A stretch of 64,000 nt of DNA from Psychrobacter alimentarius. GTDB taxonomy: Bacteria > Pseudomonadota > Gammaproteobacteria > Pseudomonadales > Moraxellaceae. The notes beneath the pieces are model-generated. The model did not search any database. It was not told where the DNA came from and saw nothing but the letters and a program-made list of their open reading frames with translations. The stretch covers positions 3,268,540-3,332,539 of the forward strand of contig NZ_CP014945.1 in assembly GCF_001606025.1 (NCBI RefSeq), read 5' to 3'. Of the stretch, positions 1 through 10,539 are shown in pieces (the stretch's first letter is position 1; the number at the start of each line of letters is the position of its first letter). The position numbers and the translations under genes were made by a program.

Positions 1-1216
1 AGGTGACATTGTAGCCAAAGGCCAGCCCGTTTTTGAAGACAAAAAACGAGTTGGCGTGATCTACACTGCCCCTGCTGCTGGTAAGGTTATCGCGGTCAAA
101 CGCGGTGAACGTCGTGTGTTTGAAAGTCTTGTGATTGCGGTTGACCCAAACGGTGAAGAAGTAGAATTTGAGCGCTATGACTCCCAGCAACTTGCTGACC
201 TAGATTCTGAAGTCGTTGAAACCCAGCTACTTGCCTCTGGCGAATGGACGGCGTTTCGCACGCGTCCTTACAGTCGTGCTCCAGAAATCGGTGCCCGTCC
301 ACACGCTATCTTTGTCACGGCCATGGATACTAATCCATTGGCTCTTGATCCGATGTTGCTGATTAATGAACAGTTACAAGCGTTCAATGACGGTCTTGCT
401 GTACTATCAACCCTTAGCCCCAAGACTTTTGTTTGTCATCACGGCAATACATCGTTGACGCCAGTTGCAAAAACGGCTGCCAATAATATCACTGAGTATC
501 ATGGCTTTGCTGGTAAACATCCAGCAGGATTGGCTGGTACACACATTCACTTTTTGCATCCAATCATGCGCGGTGTTAGCGTATGGACGATTGGCTATCA
601 AGATGTGATCGCTATTGGTAAGCTATTTACTACAGGGCGTTTGTATACGCGTCGTATGATTAGCTTGGCGGGTCCAGCAGTCACCAATCCACATCTAGTG
701 GCTACTGAGCGCGGTGCTGACATTACTGCCCTTACAAAAGGTCAATTAGCAGCTGGCGAGAATCGTATTATTTCAGGTTCTGTCTTGTCTGGTCGCAAAG
801 TGTTTGACAATATCGCTTACCTTGGTCGCTTCCATGACCAAGTCAGTGTGCTGCCTGAAGGTCGCGAGCGCCCTGCGTTCCACTTCTTTAGTGCGGGTGC
901 AAACCGTTTCTCTAAATTGCCTATCTATATCTCTCAGTTCTTTGGTGGCAAAAAGTACAACTTCACCACGACAAGCAACGGCTCACCAAGAGCCATGGTG
1001 CCTATCGGGGTTTATGAAGAAGTGATGCCACAAGACTATTTGCCAACACAGTTACTACGAGCATTGATTGTCGAAGACATCATTAGTGCTGTTGATTTAG
1101 GCGTACTCGAATTGGACGAAGAAGATTTAGCATTATGCACCTTTGTATCTCCTGGCAAATATGAATTCGGTGATATTTTGCGTGATAACTTAACGCGCAT
1201 TGAGCTGGAGGGCTAA
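1..1216 (+). CDS. nqrA: Na+-translocating NADH:quinone reductase subunit A (5' end outside window)
   Basis: NqrA is the peripheral cytoplasmic subunit of the Na+-pumping NADH:ubiquinone oxidoreductase and helps form the quinone site. The reading frame is open from the first bases of the window (reading [15 protein letters not shown]), so the GTG at 56 is internal and the true start lies upstream. The 386 residues from that GTG plus the missing N-terminus fit the usual length of about 445. Conserved stretches include [17 protein letters not shown] and the C-terminal [12 protein letters not shown]. It is the first gene of the nqrABCDEF operon, and nqrB starts 5 bases after its stop. The family assignment is firm; only completeness is limited by the window edge. 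Confidence 0.95.
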   Translation, partial: GDIVAKGQPVFEDKKRVGVIYTAPAAGKVIAVKRGERRVFESLVIAVDPNGEEVEFERYDSQQLADLDSEVVETQLLASGEWTAFRTRPYSRAPEIGARPHAIFVTAMDTNPLALDPMLLINEQLQAFNDGLAVLSTLSPKTFVCHHGNTSLTPVAKTAANNITEYHGFAGKHPAGLAGTHIHFLHPIMRGVSVWTIGYQDVIAIGKLFTTGRLYTRRMISLAGPAVTNPHLVATERGADITALTKGQLAAGENRIISGSVLSGRKVFDNIAYLGRFHDQVSVLPEGRERPAFHFFSAGANRFSKLPIYISQFFGGKKYNFTTTSNGSPRAMVPIGVYEEVMPQDYLPTQLLRALIVEDIISAVDLGVLELDEEDLALCTFVSPGKYEFGDILRDNLTRIELEG

Positions 1217-1221
1217 CCACG

Positions 1222-2457
1222 ATGAAATTTTTACACAATATGTTCGATCGTATGGAGCCGTCTTTCACCAAAGGTGGCAAACACGAAAAATACTATGCCA
1301 TTTTTGAGATGTTTGATACGTTCTTGCGTCAACCAAGCTCAACGACTTACGCATCTTCACACGTACGTGACGGTATCGATCTGAAGCGTATTATGATTAC
1401 CGTATGGCTTTGTACGTTCCCAGCGATGTTTTGGGGTATGTACAACATCGGTCATCAAGCGCTAACTGCGATCGATCAGCTTGGCTTACAGCCTGAAGGC
1501 TGGCGCACTGTCATCACTAGCATGGTAGGCTATAACCCAGAGAGTATCTGGGCGAGCTTCGTTTATGGTGCTATGCAGTTCTTACCGATTTATATCGTCA
1601 CCTTTGCGGTCGGTATTCTTTGTGAGATTATCTTTGCCGTGGTGCGAGGACATGAAGTCAACGAAGGTTTCTTTGTGACTTCTGTCTTATTTGCCTTATG
1701 TCTACCACCAGATATTCCATTGTGGCAAGTTGCCCTAGGTATTATCTTCGGTGTGGTAGTGGCCAAAGAAGTATTCGGTGGTACAGGTAAAAACTTCCTT
1801 AACCCTGCCCTATCAGGTCGTGCCTTCTTGTACTTTGCTTATCCAGCCTATATGTCTGGTGACTCAGTATGGACGGCAGTAGATGGTTTCTCAGGGGCGA
1901 CACCTCTTGGTCTGGCTGCCCTTGGCGTGGTTCCTCAAGATTTTGTTGATGTGTATGGCAATGCCATCACATGGGGCGATGCATTCTTAGGCAACATGCA
2001 AGGCAGTATCGGTGAAGTATCAACGCTTGCAATTTTGATGGGTGCCGCTGTTCTACTATGGACACGTATCGCTTCATGGCGCATTATGGCAGGGTGTGTG
2101 GTCGGTCTTGTTGCCACGTCTCTTGTATTCAATATGATTGGCTCTGAAGACAATATGATGATGAACCTGCCATTTTATTGGCATTTGGTTATCGGTGGTT
2201 TTGCATTCGGTGCTGTCTTTATGGCGACCGATCCTGTATCAGCTGCGCACACCAATAAAGGTCGCTGGGCATATGGTATCTTGATTGGTTTTATGACCGT
2301 ATTGATCCGAGTGATTAACCCTGCTTTTCCAGAAGGCATCATGCTAGCCATTCTTTTTGCCAACTTATTTGCTCCATTGTTTGATTATTTTGTGACCCAA
2401 GCAAACATCAAACGCCAAACAGCTCGGAGGGTTCGCTATGTCCAAGCCCAAAAGTAA
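1222..2457 (+). CDS. nqrB: Na+-NQR subunit B (membrane, covalent FMN)
   Basis: This integral membrane subunit carries covalently bound FMN and riboflavin and forms part of the Na+ pathway. It is 411 aa, normal for the family, with many hydrophobic segments. The flavinylation motif SGAT lies in [10 protein letters not shown], with the acceptor Thr near residue 227; ApbE attaches FMN there, and apbE is encoded downstream in this window. The C-terminus carries [16 protein letters not shown], typical of NqrB/RnfD. The ATG follows nqrA by 5 bases, and the 3' end overlaps nqrC by 20 bases, suggesting translational coupling. Confidence 0.97.
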   Translation: MKFLHNMFDRMEPSFTKGGKHEKYYAIFEMFDTFLRQPSSTTYASSHVRDGIDLKRIMITVWLCTFPAMFWGMYNIGHQALTAIDQLGLQPEGWRTVITSMVGYNPESIWASFVYGAMQFLPIYIVTFAVGILCEIIFAVVRGHEVNEGFFVTSVLFALCLPPDIPLWQVALGIIFGVVVAKEVFGGTGKNFLNPALSGRAFLYFAYPAYMSGDSVWTAVDGFSGATPLGLAALGVVPQDFVDVYGNAITWGDAFLGNMQGSIGEVSTLAILMGAAVLLWTRIASWRIMAGCVVGLVATSLVFNMIGSEDNMMMNLPFYWHLVIGGFAFGAVFMATDPVSAAHTNKGRWAYGILIGFMTVLIRVINPAFPEGIMLAILFANLFAPLFDYFVTQANIKRQTARRVRYVQAQK

Positions 2458-3352
2458 CAATGCGAAAACCATCAGTGTGGCATTGACGCTATGCTTGGTG
2501 TGTTCAGTACTGGTCTCAGCAGTTGCTGTTGGTCTCAAACCAGCACAAGTCGAAAATGCTCGCTTAGACCGTAACAAAAACATCTTGGTAGCAGCGGATA
2601 TGTATAACGCTGAATCTGATACCGCAGAAGATGTTTCTGAGCGCTTCAAAGACTTTGATGTCGAAATTATTGATTTAAATAAAGGTACTTATCTTGATGA
2701 TAGTGCCTTAGCAGACGCTGGCATCCCTGATCGTAACGCTTATGACGCAAGTCAAGCAACCAAGAACCAAGCATTGAGTGAAGACTTGGGTGACAACGAT
2801 CCTGCTGGTATTGGTCGTAAGCCCAAATATGCCAAAGTCTATGTCAAAAAAGATGACGCGGGCAAACCTGAAGTGGTTGTACTGCCGATTCAAGGGTATG
2901 GACTATGGGGTACTATCTACGGTTTCTTAACCCTTGAAAGCGATATGAATACCATCAAAGGTATCAGCTTTTATGAGCATAAAGAAACCCCAGGTCTTGG
3001 CGCACGTATCGAAGAGCCAGAATGGCGTGCAAAGTGGACGGGTATCCAGTCCTATGACGAAAACGGTGATGTTGCTACTGGTGTAACCAAAGCAGGTGCG
3101 CCGAAAGAAAACTGGGTAGATGGTATCAGTGGCGCGACGCTTACTAGCCGCGGTGTCAGTAATATGATTCAGTTTTGGTTAGGTGATCAAGGCTACAAGC
3201 CGTATCTAGATATGCTACGTAAAGAAAGTGGTCAAACAGTTGAAGATGCTGATACGCAGGCGAATCAGTCAACGCAATCAAAGACCAGTCCAGCTCAACC
3301 TAATACCGAACTGGCAGCATTGCAGCCAGTAGCAAACGGCAAGGAGGCATAA
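2438..3352 (+). CDS. nqrC: Na+-NQR subunit C (covalent FMN)
   Basis: NqrC is a single-span membrane subunit with a periplasmic FMN-binding domain. It is 304 aa. A hydrophobic anchor covers about residues 10-33, and the flavinylation motif SGATLTSRG has its Thr near residue 234. The C-terminal tail after about residue 265 is Gln/Thr/Ser-rich ([20 protein letters not shown]) and looks like an unstructured extension. The start overlaps the end of nqrB, and GGAGG-like bases before it (ctcggagggttcgct) give a good ribosome site. nqrD starts one base after its stop. Confidence 0.96.
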   Translation: MSKPKSNNAKTISVALTLCLVCSVLVSAVAVGLKPAQVENARLDRNKNILVAADMYNAESDTAEDVSERFKDFDVEIIDLNKGTYLDDSALADAGIPDRNAYDASQATKNQALSEDLGDNDPAGIGRKPKYAKVYVKKDDAGKPEVVVLPIQGYGLWGTIYGFLTLESDMNTIKGISFYEHKETPGLGARIEEPEWRAKWTGIQSYDENGDVATGVTKAGAPKENWVDGISGATLTSRGVSNMIQFWLGDQGYKPYLDMLRKESGQTVEDADTQANQSTQSKTSPAQPNTELAALQPVANGKEA

Positions 3353-3353
3353 C

Positions 3354-4025
3354 ATGGCTGACACGAAAACTATTTTAACCTCGCCTATTTTTGATAACAA
3401 CCCGATTGCGTTACAGATCCTAGGTATCTGTTCGGCATTGGCGGTCACCACGAGCATGGCCAATGCCATGGTTATGTGTGTGGCGTTGACATTAGTAACA
3501 GCTTTTTCGAGCTTCTTTATCTCGATCATTCGTAAACAAATCCCTTCGAGCATTCGTATCATCGTACAGATGACCATTATTGCATCGTTGGTTATTTTGG
3601 TCGATCAGGTACTAAAAGCGGTCGCTTATGATGTGAGTAAAGGCTTGTCTGTCTTCGTTGGTTTGATCATTACCAACTGTATCGTTATGGGCCGTGCAGA
3701 AGCGTTTGCAATGAGCAATCCACCTGTACCTAGCTTTTTAGATGGTATCGGTAACGGTCTTGGTTACTCTGCGGTACTGCTGTTTGTTGCAACTGTCCGT
3801 GAGATATTAGGCGCAGGTACTTGGTTTGGTATTACCATTCTACAACCAGTCACTGACGGCGGTTGGTATTTGCCAAACGGTCTATTATTATTGCCACCAT
3901 CAGCGTTCTTTATTATTGGTTTGTTTATTGCCATTGTTCGTATCTGGAAACCAGAACAGGTCGAAGAAGCTGAATTTGTAATGAAGCCGCAGTCTAAAGG
4001 CATGGCACATGGAGGCGGTCACTAA
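3354..4025 (+). CDS. nqrD: Na+-NQR subunit D (membrane, Fe-S)
   Basis: NqrD is a six-helix membrane subunit that, with NqrE, binds an iron-sulfur centre within the membrane and forms the ion channel region. It is 223 aa and strongly hydrophobic. Conserved Cys occur in [10 protein letters not shown] and [13 protein letters not shown], the two positions used to ligate the intramembrane cluster in this family. AAGGAGGCATAAC before the ATG is a strong ribosome site. The stop overlaps the nqrE start by one base (TAATG). Confidence 0.96.
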   Translation: MADTKTILTSPIFDNNPIALQILGICSALAVTTSMANAMVMCVALTLVTAFSSFFISIIRKQIPSSIRIIVQMTIIASLVILVDQVLKAVAYDVSKGLSVFVGLIITNCIVMGRAEAFAMSNPPVPSFLDGIGNGLGYSAVLLFVATVREILGAGTWFGITILQPVTDGGWYLPNGLLLLPPSAFFIIGLFIAIVRIWKPEQVEEAEFVMKPQSKGMAHGGGH

Positions 4026-4633
4026 TGGGACATTATGTTAGTTTATTTATAACCTCAGTCTTTATTGAGAACATGGCGCTGGCCTACTTTTTAGGCATGT
4101 GTACTTTCTTGGCAGTGTCAAAGAAAGTATCAACAGCCATTGGTCTTGGGGTTGCTGTGGTTGTCGTTATGGCGATTACCGTTCCGCTAAATAACTTACT
4201 TTTTCAGTTCATCCTAAAAAATGGTGCGCTGGCATGGGCAGGTTTCCCTGATATCGACTTAAGCTTCTTAGGGTTGCTCAGTTATATTGGTCTTATTGCT
4301 GCGACGGTACAGATCCTTGAGATGTTCTTGGATAAGTTTGTACCAAGTCTGTATAACGCGCTTGGGGTGTTTTTGCCTCTTATCACTGTAAACTGCGCCA
4401 TCTTAGGTGGGGTTCTGTTTATGGTTGAGCGTGATTATAACTTTGGTGAATCCATGGTTTATGGTGTGGGTGCAGGTTTTGGTTGGGCACTTGCTATCAC
4501 TGCGTTGGCCGGTATTCGCGAGAAGCTAAAGTACTCGGACATCCCAGCACCGCTACGTGGTCTTGGTATTACCTTTATTACGGTTGGTCTTATGTCGCTC
4601 GGCTTTATGTCGTTCGGTGGTATGTCCATTTAA
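4025..4633 (+). CDS. nqrE: Na+-NQR subunit E (membrane, Fe-S)
   Basis: NqrE is the inverted-topology partner of NqrD and supplies the other Cys ligands of the membrane Fe-S centre: YFLGMCTF and TVNCAILGG. It is 202 aa with six predicted membrane helices, a standard length. It starts inside the nqrD stop (TAATG), preceded by GGAGGCGG. A 178-base gap then separates it from nqrF, the only substantial gap in the operon. Confidence 0.96.
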   Translation: MGHYVSLFITSVFIENMALAYFLGMCTFLAVSKKVSTAIGLGVAVVVVMAITVPLNNLLFQFILKNGALAWAGFPDIDLSFLGLLSYIGLIAATVQILEMFLDKFVPSLYNALGVFLPLITVNCAILGGVLFMVERDYNFGESMVYGVGAGFGWALAITALAGIREKLKYSDIPAPLRGLGITFITVGLMSLGFMSFGGMSI

Positions 4634-4811
4634 ACCGTTTGGTCTAGCGTTATTGACTCATAAGAGTATGACTTTTTTATCAGTTGATACGCTATATTCA
4701 AGACCTTATTTAGCTATTTGACCTATTTAATTCATTTATTCGGTAGGCGTTCGGGTACAGCATAACATCCATGCCCCCGCACCCCTACCCCATAGATTAA
4801 GGATACATATC

Positions 4812-6047
4812 ATGGATTATGCTACGGCGATTGGTGGCGTGGCTATGTTTACCTTGATCATCATGGGCCTTGTTGCCATTATTTTGGCAGCGCGTTCAAG
4901 ATTGGTCAGTTCAGGTGACGTTACCATTCATATCAATGATAATCCCGATAATGATGTAGTGACACCAGCAGGTGGTAAGCTACTGCAAACACTTGCAAGC
5001 GAAGGTATCTTTTTATCTTCAGCATGTGGTGGTGGTGGTACCTGTGCACAGTGTCGCTGCCGTGTTATTGAGGGTGGCGGTTCTATCTTGCCCACCGAAG
5101 AAGGCTATTTTACTCAAGGCGAAATCCGTGATCACATGCGCTTGGCTTGTCAGGTAGCTGTCAAACAAGACATGAAAATCGAGATTGACCCTGAGTTTTT
5201 TGATGTACAAAAATGGGAATGTGAAGTTATCTCTAATGATAACGTGGCAACCTTTATTAAAGAATTGGTACTTAAAATCCCAGAAGGCGAAGAAGTTAAC
5301 TTCCGAGCTGGTGGTTATGTGCAGTTAGAAGCGCCACCGCACGAAGTTCACTATAAAGACTTTGTGGTAGATGAAGAGTACCGAGAAGATTGGGAAAAAT
5401 TTGGCATTTTCAAATATGTGTCAAAAGTTGATGAGCCAGTGATTCGTGCTTATTCAATGGCCAACTACCCAGAAGAAAAAGGCTTAATCAAGTTCAACAT
5501 TCGTATCGCAAGTCCACCGCCACGTGGCCCTGACAACATTCCACCAGGCAAAATGTCTTCTTGGGTGTTTAGCTTGGTACCTGGCGACAAAGTCACGGTT
5601 TCAGGTCCGTATGGTGAGTTCTTTGCCAAGAAAACGGAAGCTGAGATGATCTTTGTCGGTGGTGGTGCGGGTATGGCACCAATGCGTTCTCACATTTTTG
5701 ATCAGTTGAAACGCTTAAACACCGATCGTAAGATCAGCTTTTGGTACGGTGCACGCTCTATCCGTGAGATGTTCTACGTTGAAGATTACGATCAATTGGC
5801 GGAAGAGTTTGATAATTTTGAGTGGCATGTGGCCTTGTCTGATCCATTACCAGAAGATAACTGGGAAGGTCCAACAGGCTTTATTCATAATGTCTTACTT
5901 GAAAACTACCTGAAAGACCATCCAAACCCTGAAGACTGTGAATTTTACATGTGTGGGCCACCAATGATGAATGCGGCGGTAATCGACATGTTACACAGCT
6001 TGGGTGTTGAAGATGAAAACATCATGCTTGATGACTTCGGTGGTTAG
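4812..6047 (+). CDS. nqrF: Na+-NQR subunit F (NADH dehydrogenase, FAD, 2Fe-2S)
   Basis: NqrF takes electrons from NADH to FAD and then to a 2Fe-2S centre. It is 411 aa: an N-terminal membrane helix (about residues 7-28), a ferredoxin domain with C72-x5-C78-x2-C81 and C113, an FAD domain with RAYSMANYP, and an NADH domain with [14 protein letters not shown] and the C-terminal [13 protein letters not shown]. The length is typical. The start follows AAGGATACATATC. It is the last structural nqr gene and is followed by a clear terminator. Confidence 0.97.
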   Translation: MDYATAIGGVAMFTLIIMGLVAIILAARSRLVSSGDVTIHINDNPDNDVVTPAGGKLLQTLASEGIFLSSACGGGGTCAQCRCRVIEGGGSILPTEEGYFTQGEIRDHMRLACQVAVKQDMKIEIDPEFFDVQKWECEVISNDNVATFIKELVLKIPEGEEVNFRAGGYVQLEAPPHEVHYKDFVVDEEYREDWEKFGIFKYVSKVDEPVIRAYSMANYPEEKGLIKFNIRIASPPPRGPDNIPPGKMSSWVFSLVPGDKVTVSGPYGEFFAKKTEAEMIFVGGGAGMAPMRSHIFDQLKRLNTDRKISFWYGARSIREMFYVEDYDQLAEEFDNFEWHVALSDPLPEDNWEGPTGFIHNVLLENYLKDHPNPEDCEFYMCGPPMMNAAVIDMLHSLGVEDENIMLDDFGG

Positions 6048-6090
6048 ATTGTCTGATTAAGCGAAAAAGCTCGTTTAGTAATGTCTATAG

Positions 6091-6120
6091 AAAAGAGTCT
6101 CAATTGAGGCTCTTTTTTTT
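6091..6120 (+). terminator. Rho-independent terminator after nqrF
   Basis: An inverted repeat (GAGtCTCAA/TTGAGgCTC) is followed by eight T. It lies 44 bases after the nqrF stop and closes the nqr operon. Confidence 0.85.
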
Positions 6121-6126
6121 GTTTGG

Positions 6127-6271
6127 ATAACCCGTTCAAAATAAAATCGTTACATAAATAGCTACGTAATACTGGTACAAATTGTTTTTGCTTACTGATC
6201 GCAAGCGTGACAGAGGCTACAAACACTTTATACCAGTAGCATCTTACAATTTTTAAAATAAATCGATTATA
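6127..6271. repeat. Dispersed palindromic element, copy 1
   Basis: This is one of six related intergenic elements in the window. The inner arms are TACTGGTA (6170-6177) and TACCAGTA (6231-6238), enclosing a core with GCAAGCGTGACAGAGGCT. The outer ends (GTTCAAAATAAAA on the left, AAAATAAATCGATTATA on the right) resemble those of the other copies but are weaker. It lies between nqrF and the SDR gene and has no coding capacity. Confidence 0.6.
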
Positions 6272-6367
6272 AGAAATACGCTTAGCCGTTAGTACTACAA
6301 ATTGAAATGGTAGGTTGCGTTATCTATCCTATATGATTGATGACTTAACCAATAAGAAGGGACACTT

Positions 6368-7168
6368 ATGACAACCAAATATAAAGAACTGACCATATGG
6401 ATAACAGGTGCTTCTAGCGGTATCGGTGAAGCTTTAGTCATTGCATTTGCTAAACGCGGTGCAACCATGATATTGAGTGGACGCGATCATGATAAATTAG
6501 CAGCAGTAAAACAACGCTGCAAACATACTAAAAAACATCTGGTCGTGCCTTTTGATCTTAGTGATGCTGAGCAAGCAAAAGAAGCTTACAACCTGGCTAA
6601 GGCTCACACGGGTAGCATTGATTGGCTAATCAATAACGCTGGCGTGAGTCAACGCTCTCTTATCGTGGACACTTCGGAAGAAGTGGAACGACAAATTATG
6701 GAGATAGATTACTTTGCGCAAACACGTCTAACCAGATTGGTATTACCAGACATGATGGCACAAGGTGGTGGCAAAATAGTCATGATCTCTAGCGTCGCAG
6801 GGCTATTAGGAACTCAATATCGCGGTGCGTACGGTGCTGCCAAAGCTGCCATTCATATGTGGGCCAACAGTTTACGTGCCGAATTGCATGATCAAGGAAT
6901 AGAGGTCGCAACGATATTTCCTGGATTTATTCAAACCAATGTGTCTATTAACGCCCTCACAGGTGATGGAAGCCGGCAAGGTACGATGGATGAGGCGACC
7001 AGTAAAGGATTAACAGCGGCGGCATTCGCCAAACAAGCTGTCAAAGCACTCACAAAAGGGGAAGAATACATTATCATCGCAGGGGCGAAAGAAAAGCTTG
7101 CCACCAAGGTAAATCGAGTATCACCGCCTAGGCTGTATAAGCTTATCCGTGAATCAAAGGTAAAATGA
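6368..7168 (+). CDS. Short-chain dehydrogenase/reductase (classical SDR)
   Basis: This is an NAD(P)-dependent oxidoreductase of unknown substrate. The 266-aa protein has the Rossmann motif TGASSGIG near the N-terminus, the NNAG motif, and a catalytic triad at about Ser142 (MISSVAG), Tyr155 and Lys159 (YGAAK). The start has the ribosome site AAGAAGGGACAC. It sits between nqrF and apbE on the same strand but after the nqr terminator, so it is probably transcribed separately. The general form resembles the DHRS7/YqjQ-type SDRs, but the substrate cannot be read from sequence. Confidence 0.85.
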   Translation: MTTKYKELTIWITGASSGIGEALVIAFAKRGATMILSGRDHDKLAAVKQRCKHTKKHLVVPFDLSDAEQAKEAYNLAKAHTGSIDWLINNAGVSQRSLIVDTSEEVERQIMEIDYFAQTRLTRLVLPDMMAQGGGKIVMISSVAGLLGTQYRGAYGAAKAAIHMWANSLRAELHDQGIEVATIFPGFIQTNVSINALTGDGSRQGTMDEATSKGLTAAAFAKQAVKALTKGEEYIIIAGAKEKLATKVNRVSPPRLYKLIRESKVK

Positions 7169-7319
7169 TAAACGACCAGACGATGCCATGAATGATGTCT
7201 TTAGTACTATATTGTTTGCTTAATTTTATTGATATTGGCTTTATGGGCGGTACGGGGTGTAAAATAGGTATCGCTTATTATCCAAAGCCACATTCACTTT
7301 CCGCTATAGCAACGAACTT

Positions 7320-8465
7320 ATGAAAACTACATTCTTCGCTTCATCCATGCATGCTTTATCTTCTACCAAAACGACGTGCGCTACTTTGTATAGTGTCATC
7401 GGTCTTACCAGTGCCTTGAGTCTCAGTGCTTGCCAGCAATCGCCAGAATATAACTATCTGAGCGGTGAGACGATGGGTACCAGCTATCACATCAGTTATG
7501 AGCTTCCTGATGATGCGGATGAAGCTGCCATACAAGCAGACATAGATAAGCGTTTGCAGGAAATCAACGACAGCATGTCTACTTATCAAGCAGACTCAAC
7601 CATCTCTACATTTAACCGTGCAGCCAAAGACACCCCCATCACTATTGACACAGATTTTGATCGTGTGCTCGATGTATCCCGCATCGTATATAAGCAATCG
7701 GGCGGTGCATTTGATCCTACGGTCATGCCATTGGTAGACACTTGGGGATTTGGTAGCACCATGACAGTTGAGCGCCTGCAAAGTCCACCAACGGCTTTAG
7801 AGATTGCTCAAGCGAAAGCTTTAGTCGATTTTGAAGGCGTTATACAACAGGATAAAACGATCCATAAAGTCAAAGATGGTATCGGTCTTGACTTCTCAGC
7901 CGTCGCTAAAGGTTATGGTGTCGATGTGATTGCTGATGTACTCAAAGATAACTACCAGATTCGCAATTATATGGTCGAAATTGGTGGTGAAATTGCGACC
8001 TCTGGTGTCAATAACCAAAAGCAACCATGGCAAATCGCGATAGACGCCCCTATCAAAGACAGTACTGTGAGCGAGCGCCAAACGATATCCGCCATTCGCC
8101 AGCCAATCAATACCGACAATCAGATGCATTTGGCGACTTCGGGCAACTATCGTAACTCTGTCATCTTTGATGGAAGACGCTATACCCATACCATTGATCC
8201 TACGACTGGCGAGCCAATTGCTGGCGGCGCACCTTCAGTAACGGTTGCTGCAAAGTCAGTGGCACTGGCAGACGCTTGGGCAACAGCTCTAACGGCCATG
8301 CCTTATGAAAAAGCACTAGCGCTTGCTAAAGATAAAAATTTGGCTGCGATGTTTGTGGTATTGGCTGATGGCGTCGAAATGGATGGGACACATGACAGTG
8401 TTGACGATTGGCAAGTCGTGCAAACCCCTGCCATGCAGGCCTTACGTGCCGATAAAAAGCCCTAG
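7320..8465 (+). CDS. apbE: FAD:protein FMN transferase (lipoprotein)
   Basis: ApbE transfers FMN from FAD to Thr in SGAT motifs, and so flavinylates NqrB and NqrC. It is 381 aa. A signal sequence ends in the lipobox LSAC (LSLSACQQ), and the mature part starts with LSGETMGTSYHISY. Family motifs include GGAFDPTVMPLV, GLDFSAVAKGYGVD, GGEIATSG and YTHTIDPTTGEP; the late ADAWATAL is also typical. It lies next to nqrM and near nqrABCDEF, which matches its role. The first ATG is used; it sits directly after a stop in the same frame and has only a weak ribosome site. Confidence 0.93.
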   Translation: MKTTFFASSMHALSSTKTTCATLYSVIGLTSALSLSACQQSPEYNYLSGETMGTSYHISYELPDDADEAAIQADIDKRLQEINDSMSTYQADSTISTFNRAAKDTPITIDTDFDRVLDVSRIVYKQSGGAFDPTVMPLVDTWGFGSTMTVERLQSPPTALEIAQAKALVDFEGVIQQDKTIHKVKDGIGLDFSAVAKGYGVDVIADVLKDNYQIRNYMVEIGGEIATSGVNNQKQPWQIAIDAPIKDSTVSERQTISAIRQPINTDNQMHLATSGNYRNSVIFDGRRYTHTIDPTTGEPIAGGAPSVTVAAKSVALADAWATALTAMPYEKALALAKDKNLAAMFVVLADGVEMDGTHDSVDDWQVVQTPAMQALRADKKP

Positions 8466-8519
8466 CTTTTGGTGACTCACGTTGAGTACACGATTAGCAA
8501 CAACGAATCGCACAAAATT

Positions 8520-8528
8520 TGCTATACT
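8520..8528 (+). promoter_or_regulatory. Extended -10 promoter element upstream of nqrM
   Basis: TGCTATACT is an extended -10 (TGnTATAMT) located 58 bases before nqrM. The same ATTTGCTATAcT context occurs before avtA and, as TATAAT, before the hemN region. No convincing -35 is visible, as is common for extended -10 promoters. Confidence 0.45.
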
Positions 8529-8585
8529 ATTAAGTAGTTAACATAAAAAACGACTGCCCTATCTTTAAAAATTGAGGTTTCCTCT

Positions 8586-8831
8586 ATGCTTAGTCAATTG
8601 CTTCCCATGCTTGCCATCACCTTTTCGGTGTTTATTTTATTCTTTGTCTTTATGGGCATTGGTTATATGGTTAAAAAGAAGCCTCTGAGAGGGTCTTGCG
8701 GGGGCGTTGCTAAACTTATGGGGGATGAAAATTGCTCATTTTGTGGTAATGATCCCAACAAGTGTGACTCTCTTATTGCTGAACAACAAGAGCATGCCTT
8801 GAAAGCCGCTCAACTAGGAAAATCCGTATAA
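8586..8831 (+). CDS. nqrM: Na+-NQR maturation protein NqrM
   Basis: NqrM (DUF539 family) is needed to assemble the intramembrane iron centre between NqrD and NqrE. The 81-aa protein has one N-terminal membrane helix (about residues 4-30), then a Cys-rich tail with LRGSCGGVAKL and NCSFCGNDPNKC, a pattern suited to iron delivery. The length and motifs match the family. It follows apbE on the same strand, so both maturation genes stand together downstream of the structural operon. Confidence 0.93.
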   Translation: MLSQLLPMLAITFSVFILFFVFMGIGYMVKKKPLRGSCGGVAKLMGDENCSFCGNDPNKCDSLIAEQQEHALKAAQLGKSV

Positions 8832-8884
8832 ACCTTTGATTTATTCTGGTACGCTGGTAGCTTTTACTTTACATTTGTTCTTAT

Positions 8885-8922
8885 AATAGCGTCTAGTCCT
8901 TTAAAAGGGCTGGCGCTATTTT
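8885..8922 (+). terminator. Terminator-like hairpin after nqrM
   Basis: AATAGCG...AGTCC/GGGCT...CGCTATT forms an interrupted stem followed by TTTTTC, 54 bases after the nqrM stop. The rest of the gap to the next gene (to 9182) shows no other clear element. Confidence 0.6.
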
Positions 8923-9182
8923 TCTTTGTGCCATTGGATATTTATAGGTGACTTCTCAAAGCCATTATCGACGAGAATCCCTACTCGTACATGATGCTAC
9001 CTTGTCTCACCATCTAAAGTAGTAAGCTTATCTATCTTATGTTGTACTAGTAACTTCTTGTTCTAGTTTGCGATGTCGGTCACCGTCTTGGTGTGTTTTC
9101 TTTAGTGTTGTTTGCAAGCGGCGATTTTTCGACGCTGTGTAATGACGTGTCTTTTTTTTATACTCATAATAGGCGTATTGCT

Positions 9183-10445
9183 ATGTCTACCTCTGGTTTG
9201 CCACCCAACTCTCACTTATCTCCTACCTCCGCATTTAAGCCATCACTCACGCCATCGAAGCGCTTTACTTTTTGGCTAGTATTGTGTGCCATGATTTTAT
9301 TGGCCACCAATATGCGTGCGCCTATCGTTGCGCTTGGCTCTATTGCGCCAGTCGTCCAAGCGGCACTCGATATTTCTGAGACACAAATTGGCTGGCTGGG
9401 CGCTGTGCCGATGCTCACTTTTGCCATCGGTGCCCTTATCTCGCCCTCTATTGGCAAACGATTCGGGCTTGAGAATACGCTCATTGTGATGATTGGGCTG
9501 TTAACCGTCGGTATGATCATCCGAACGGTGTTCCCCACTTGGATTGGATTTTTGGTTGGCACCTTGATGCTAACGCTCGCGATCGGGTTTGCCAATACAT
9601 TAGCGGCGCCGGTTATCAAGCAACGTACACCCAAACACATTCCCCTAATCACAGGTCTATTCAGTCTTGTCATGACGGTGACCGCAGGCATAGTAGCAGG
9701 CGTGGTATTGCCATTGTCTGAGAAAGTGGGCTGGCAATGGGCATTAGGAGGCTGGTCGCTGCTCGGCATCTTTGCCATCGTTATTTGGATATTTTTGCGT
9801 TTACGTCTTGGTTCATCCAGTCATCAGGCAGCGGATATACCAACGGCTGGACATTCAGATATTTCAATGTGGCGCACGCCTTTTGCGTGGCAGATCGCCG
9901 TGTTTATGGGTTTGCAGTCGCTATTGTTTTATACCGTTGCCAGTTTTTTGCCATCCATTTGGTTGAGTAAGGGCTTGCCTGCGGTTCAAGCAGGACAAAT
10001 GAATTCGGTGTTTCAGTTTATGGCACCGATATCGATTTTGAGTTTGACGTGGTTGATTAATCGCGGGCGCCCTATTCAAGCATTGGCCGTGCTCGCGGCA
10101 GTATTGAACGTGATAGGCGTACTGGGCGTCAGTTATTTATCGACTGATCTGGCTTGGTTGTGGTCAGGTCTGATGGGCATTGGTTGCTCAGCGATTTTTA
10201 CCTTGAGCATGATTTTGTTTTCTTTGCGCACTTATACGACCAATCAATCTAGCGAGCTGTCGGGTATGGCACAATCGGTCGGTTACTTGATTGCGTTTTT
10301 TGGTCCATTAGGAACTGGCTGGCTACATGAAGCCACGGGCAATTGGGATGTACCGCTTTTTATTATGCTGATATTAATGGTTGTCAACGTTGTCATCGCT
10401 TGGATGGTCAGTCGTCCTGTAATGGTTGATGGCGAAAAAATGTAA
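9183..10445 (+). CDS. MFS transporter, CynX/NimT-like
   Basis: This is a membrane permease of the major facilitator superfamily. From the ATG at 9183 it is 420 aa, with about 12 hydrophobic helices and the early sequence TNMRAPIVALGSIAPVVQ that resembles the CynX/NimT (cyanate / 2-nitroimidazole) group. The frame is open from 9093, but that start would add a Cys/Phe-rich 30-residue leader atypical of the family; the ATG at 9183 gives a short basic N-terminus. The substrate is unknown. Its neighbours do not suggest a pathway. Confidence 0.8.
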   Translation: MSTSGLPPNSHLSPTSAFKPSLTPSKRFTFWLVLCAMILLATNMRAPIVALGSIAPVVQAALDISETQIGWLGAVPMLTFAIGALISPSIGKRFGLENTLIVMIGLLTVGMIIRTVFPTWIGFLVGTLMLTLAIGFANTLAAPVIKQRTPKHIPLITGLFSLVMTVTAGIVAGVVLPLSEKVGWQWALGGWSLLGIFAIVIWIFLRLRLGSSSHQAADIPTAGHSDISMWRTPFAWQIAVFMGLQSLLFYTVASFLPSIWLSKGLPAVQAGQMNSVFQFMAPISILSLTWLINRGRPIQALAVLAAVLNVIGVLGVSYLSTDLAWLWSGLMGIGCSAIFTLSMILFSLRTYTTNQSSELSGMAQSVGYLIAFFGPLGTGWLHEATGNWDVPLFIMLILMVVNVVIAWMVSRPVMVDGEKM

Positions 10446-10539
10446 TGCTTTAAAGGAGATAAAGTAACCTTAGGATAATATTGGTGGCTGTCTTATTTTG
10501 CTACACTGGTTTTATTGACTATAGAACAGAACCATTACT

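Noticed and set aside
4634..4811. Hidden gene or terminator in the nqrE-nqrF gap
   Set aside because: There is no ORF with a ribosome site, and the only stem (TCATA/TATGA before TTTTTT) is too short to call a terminator.
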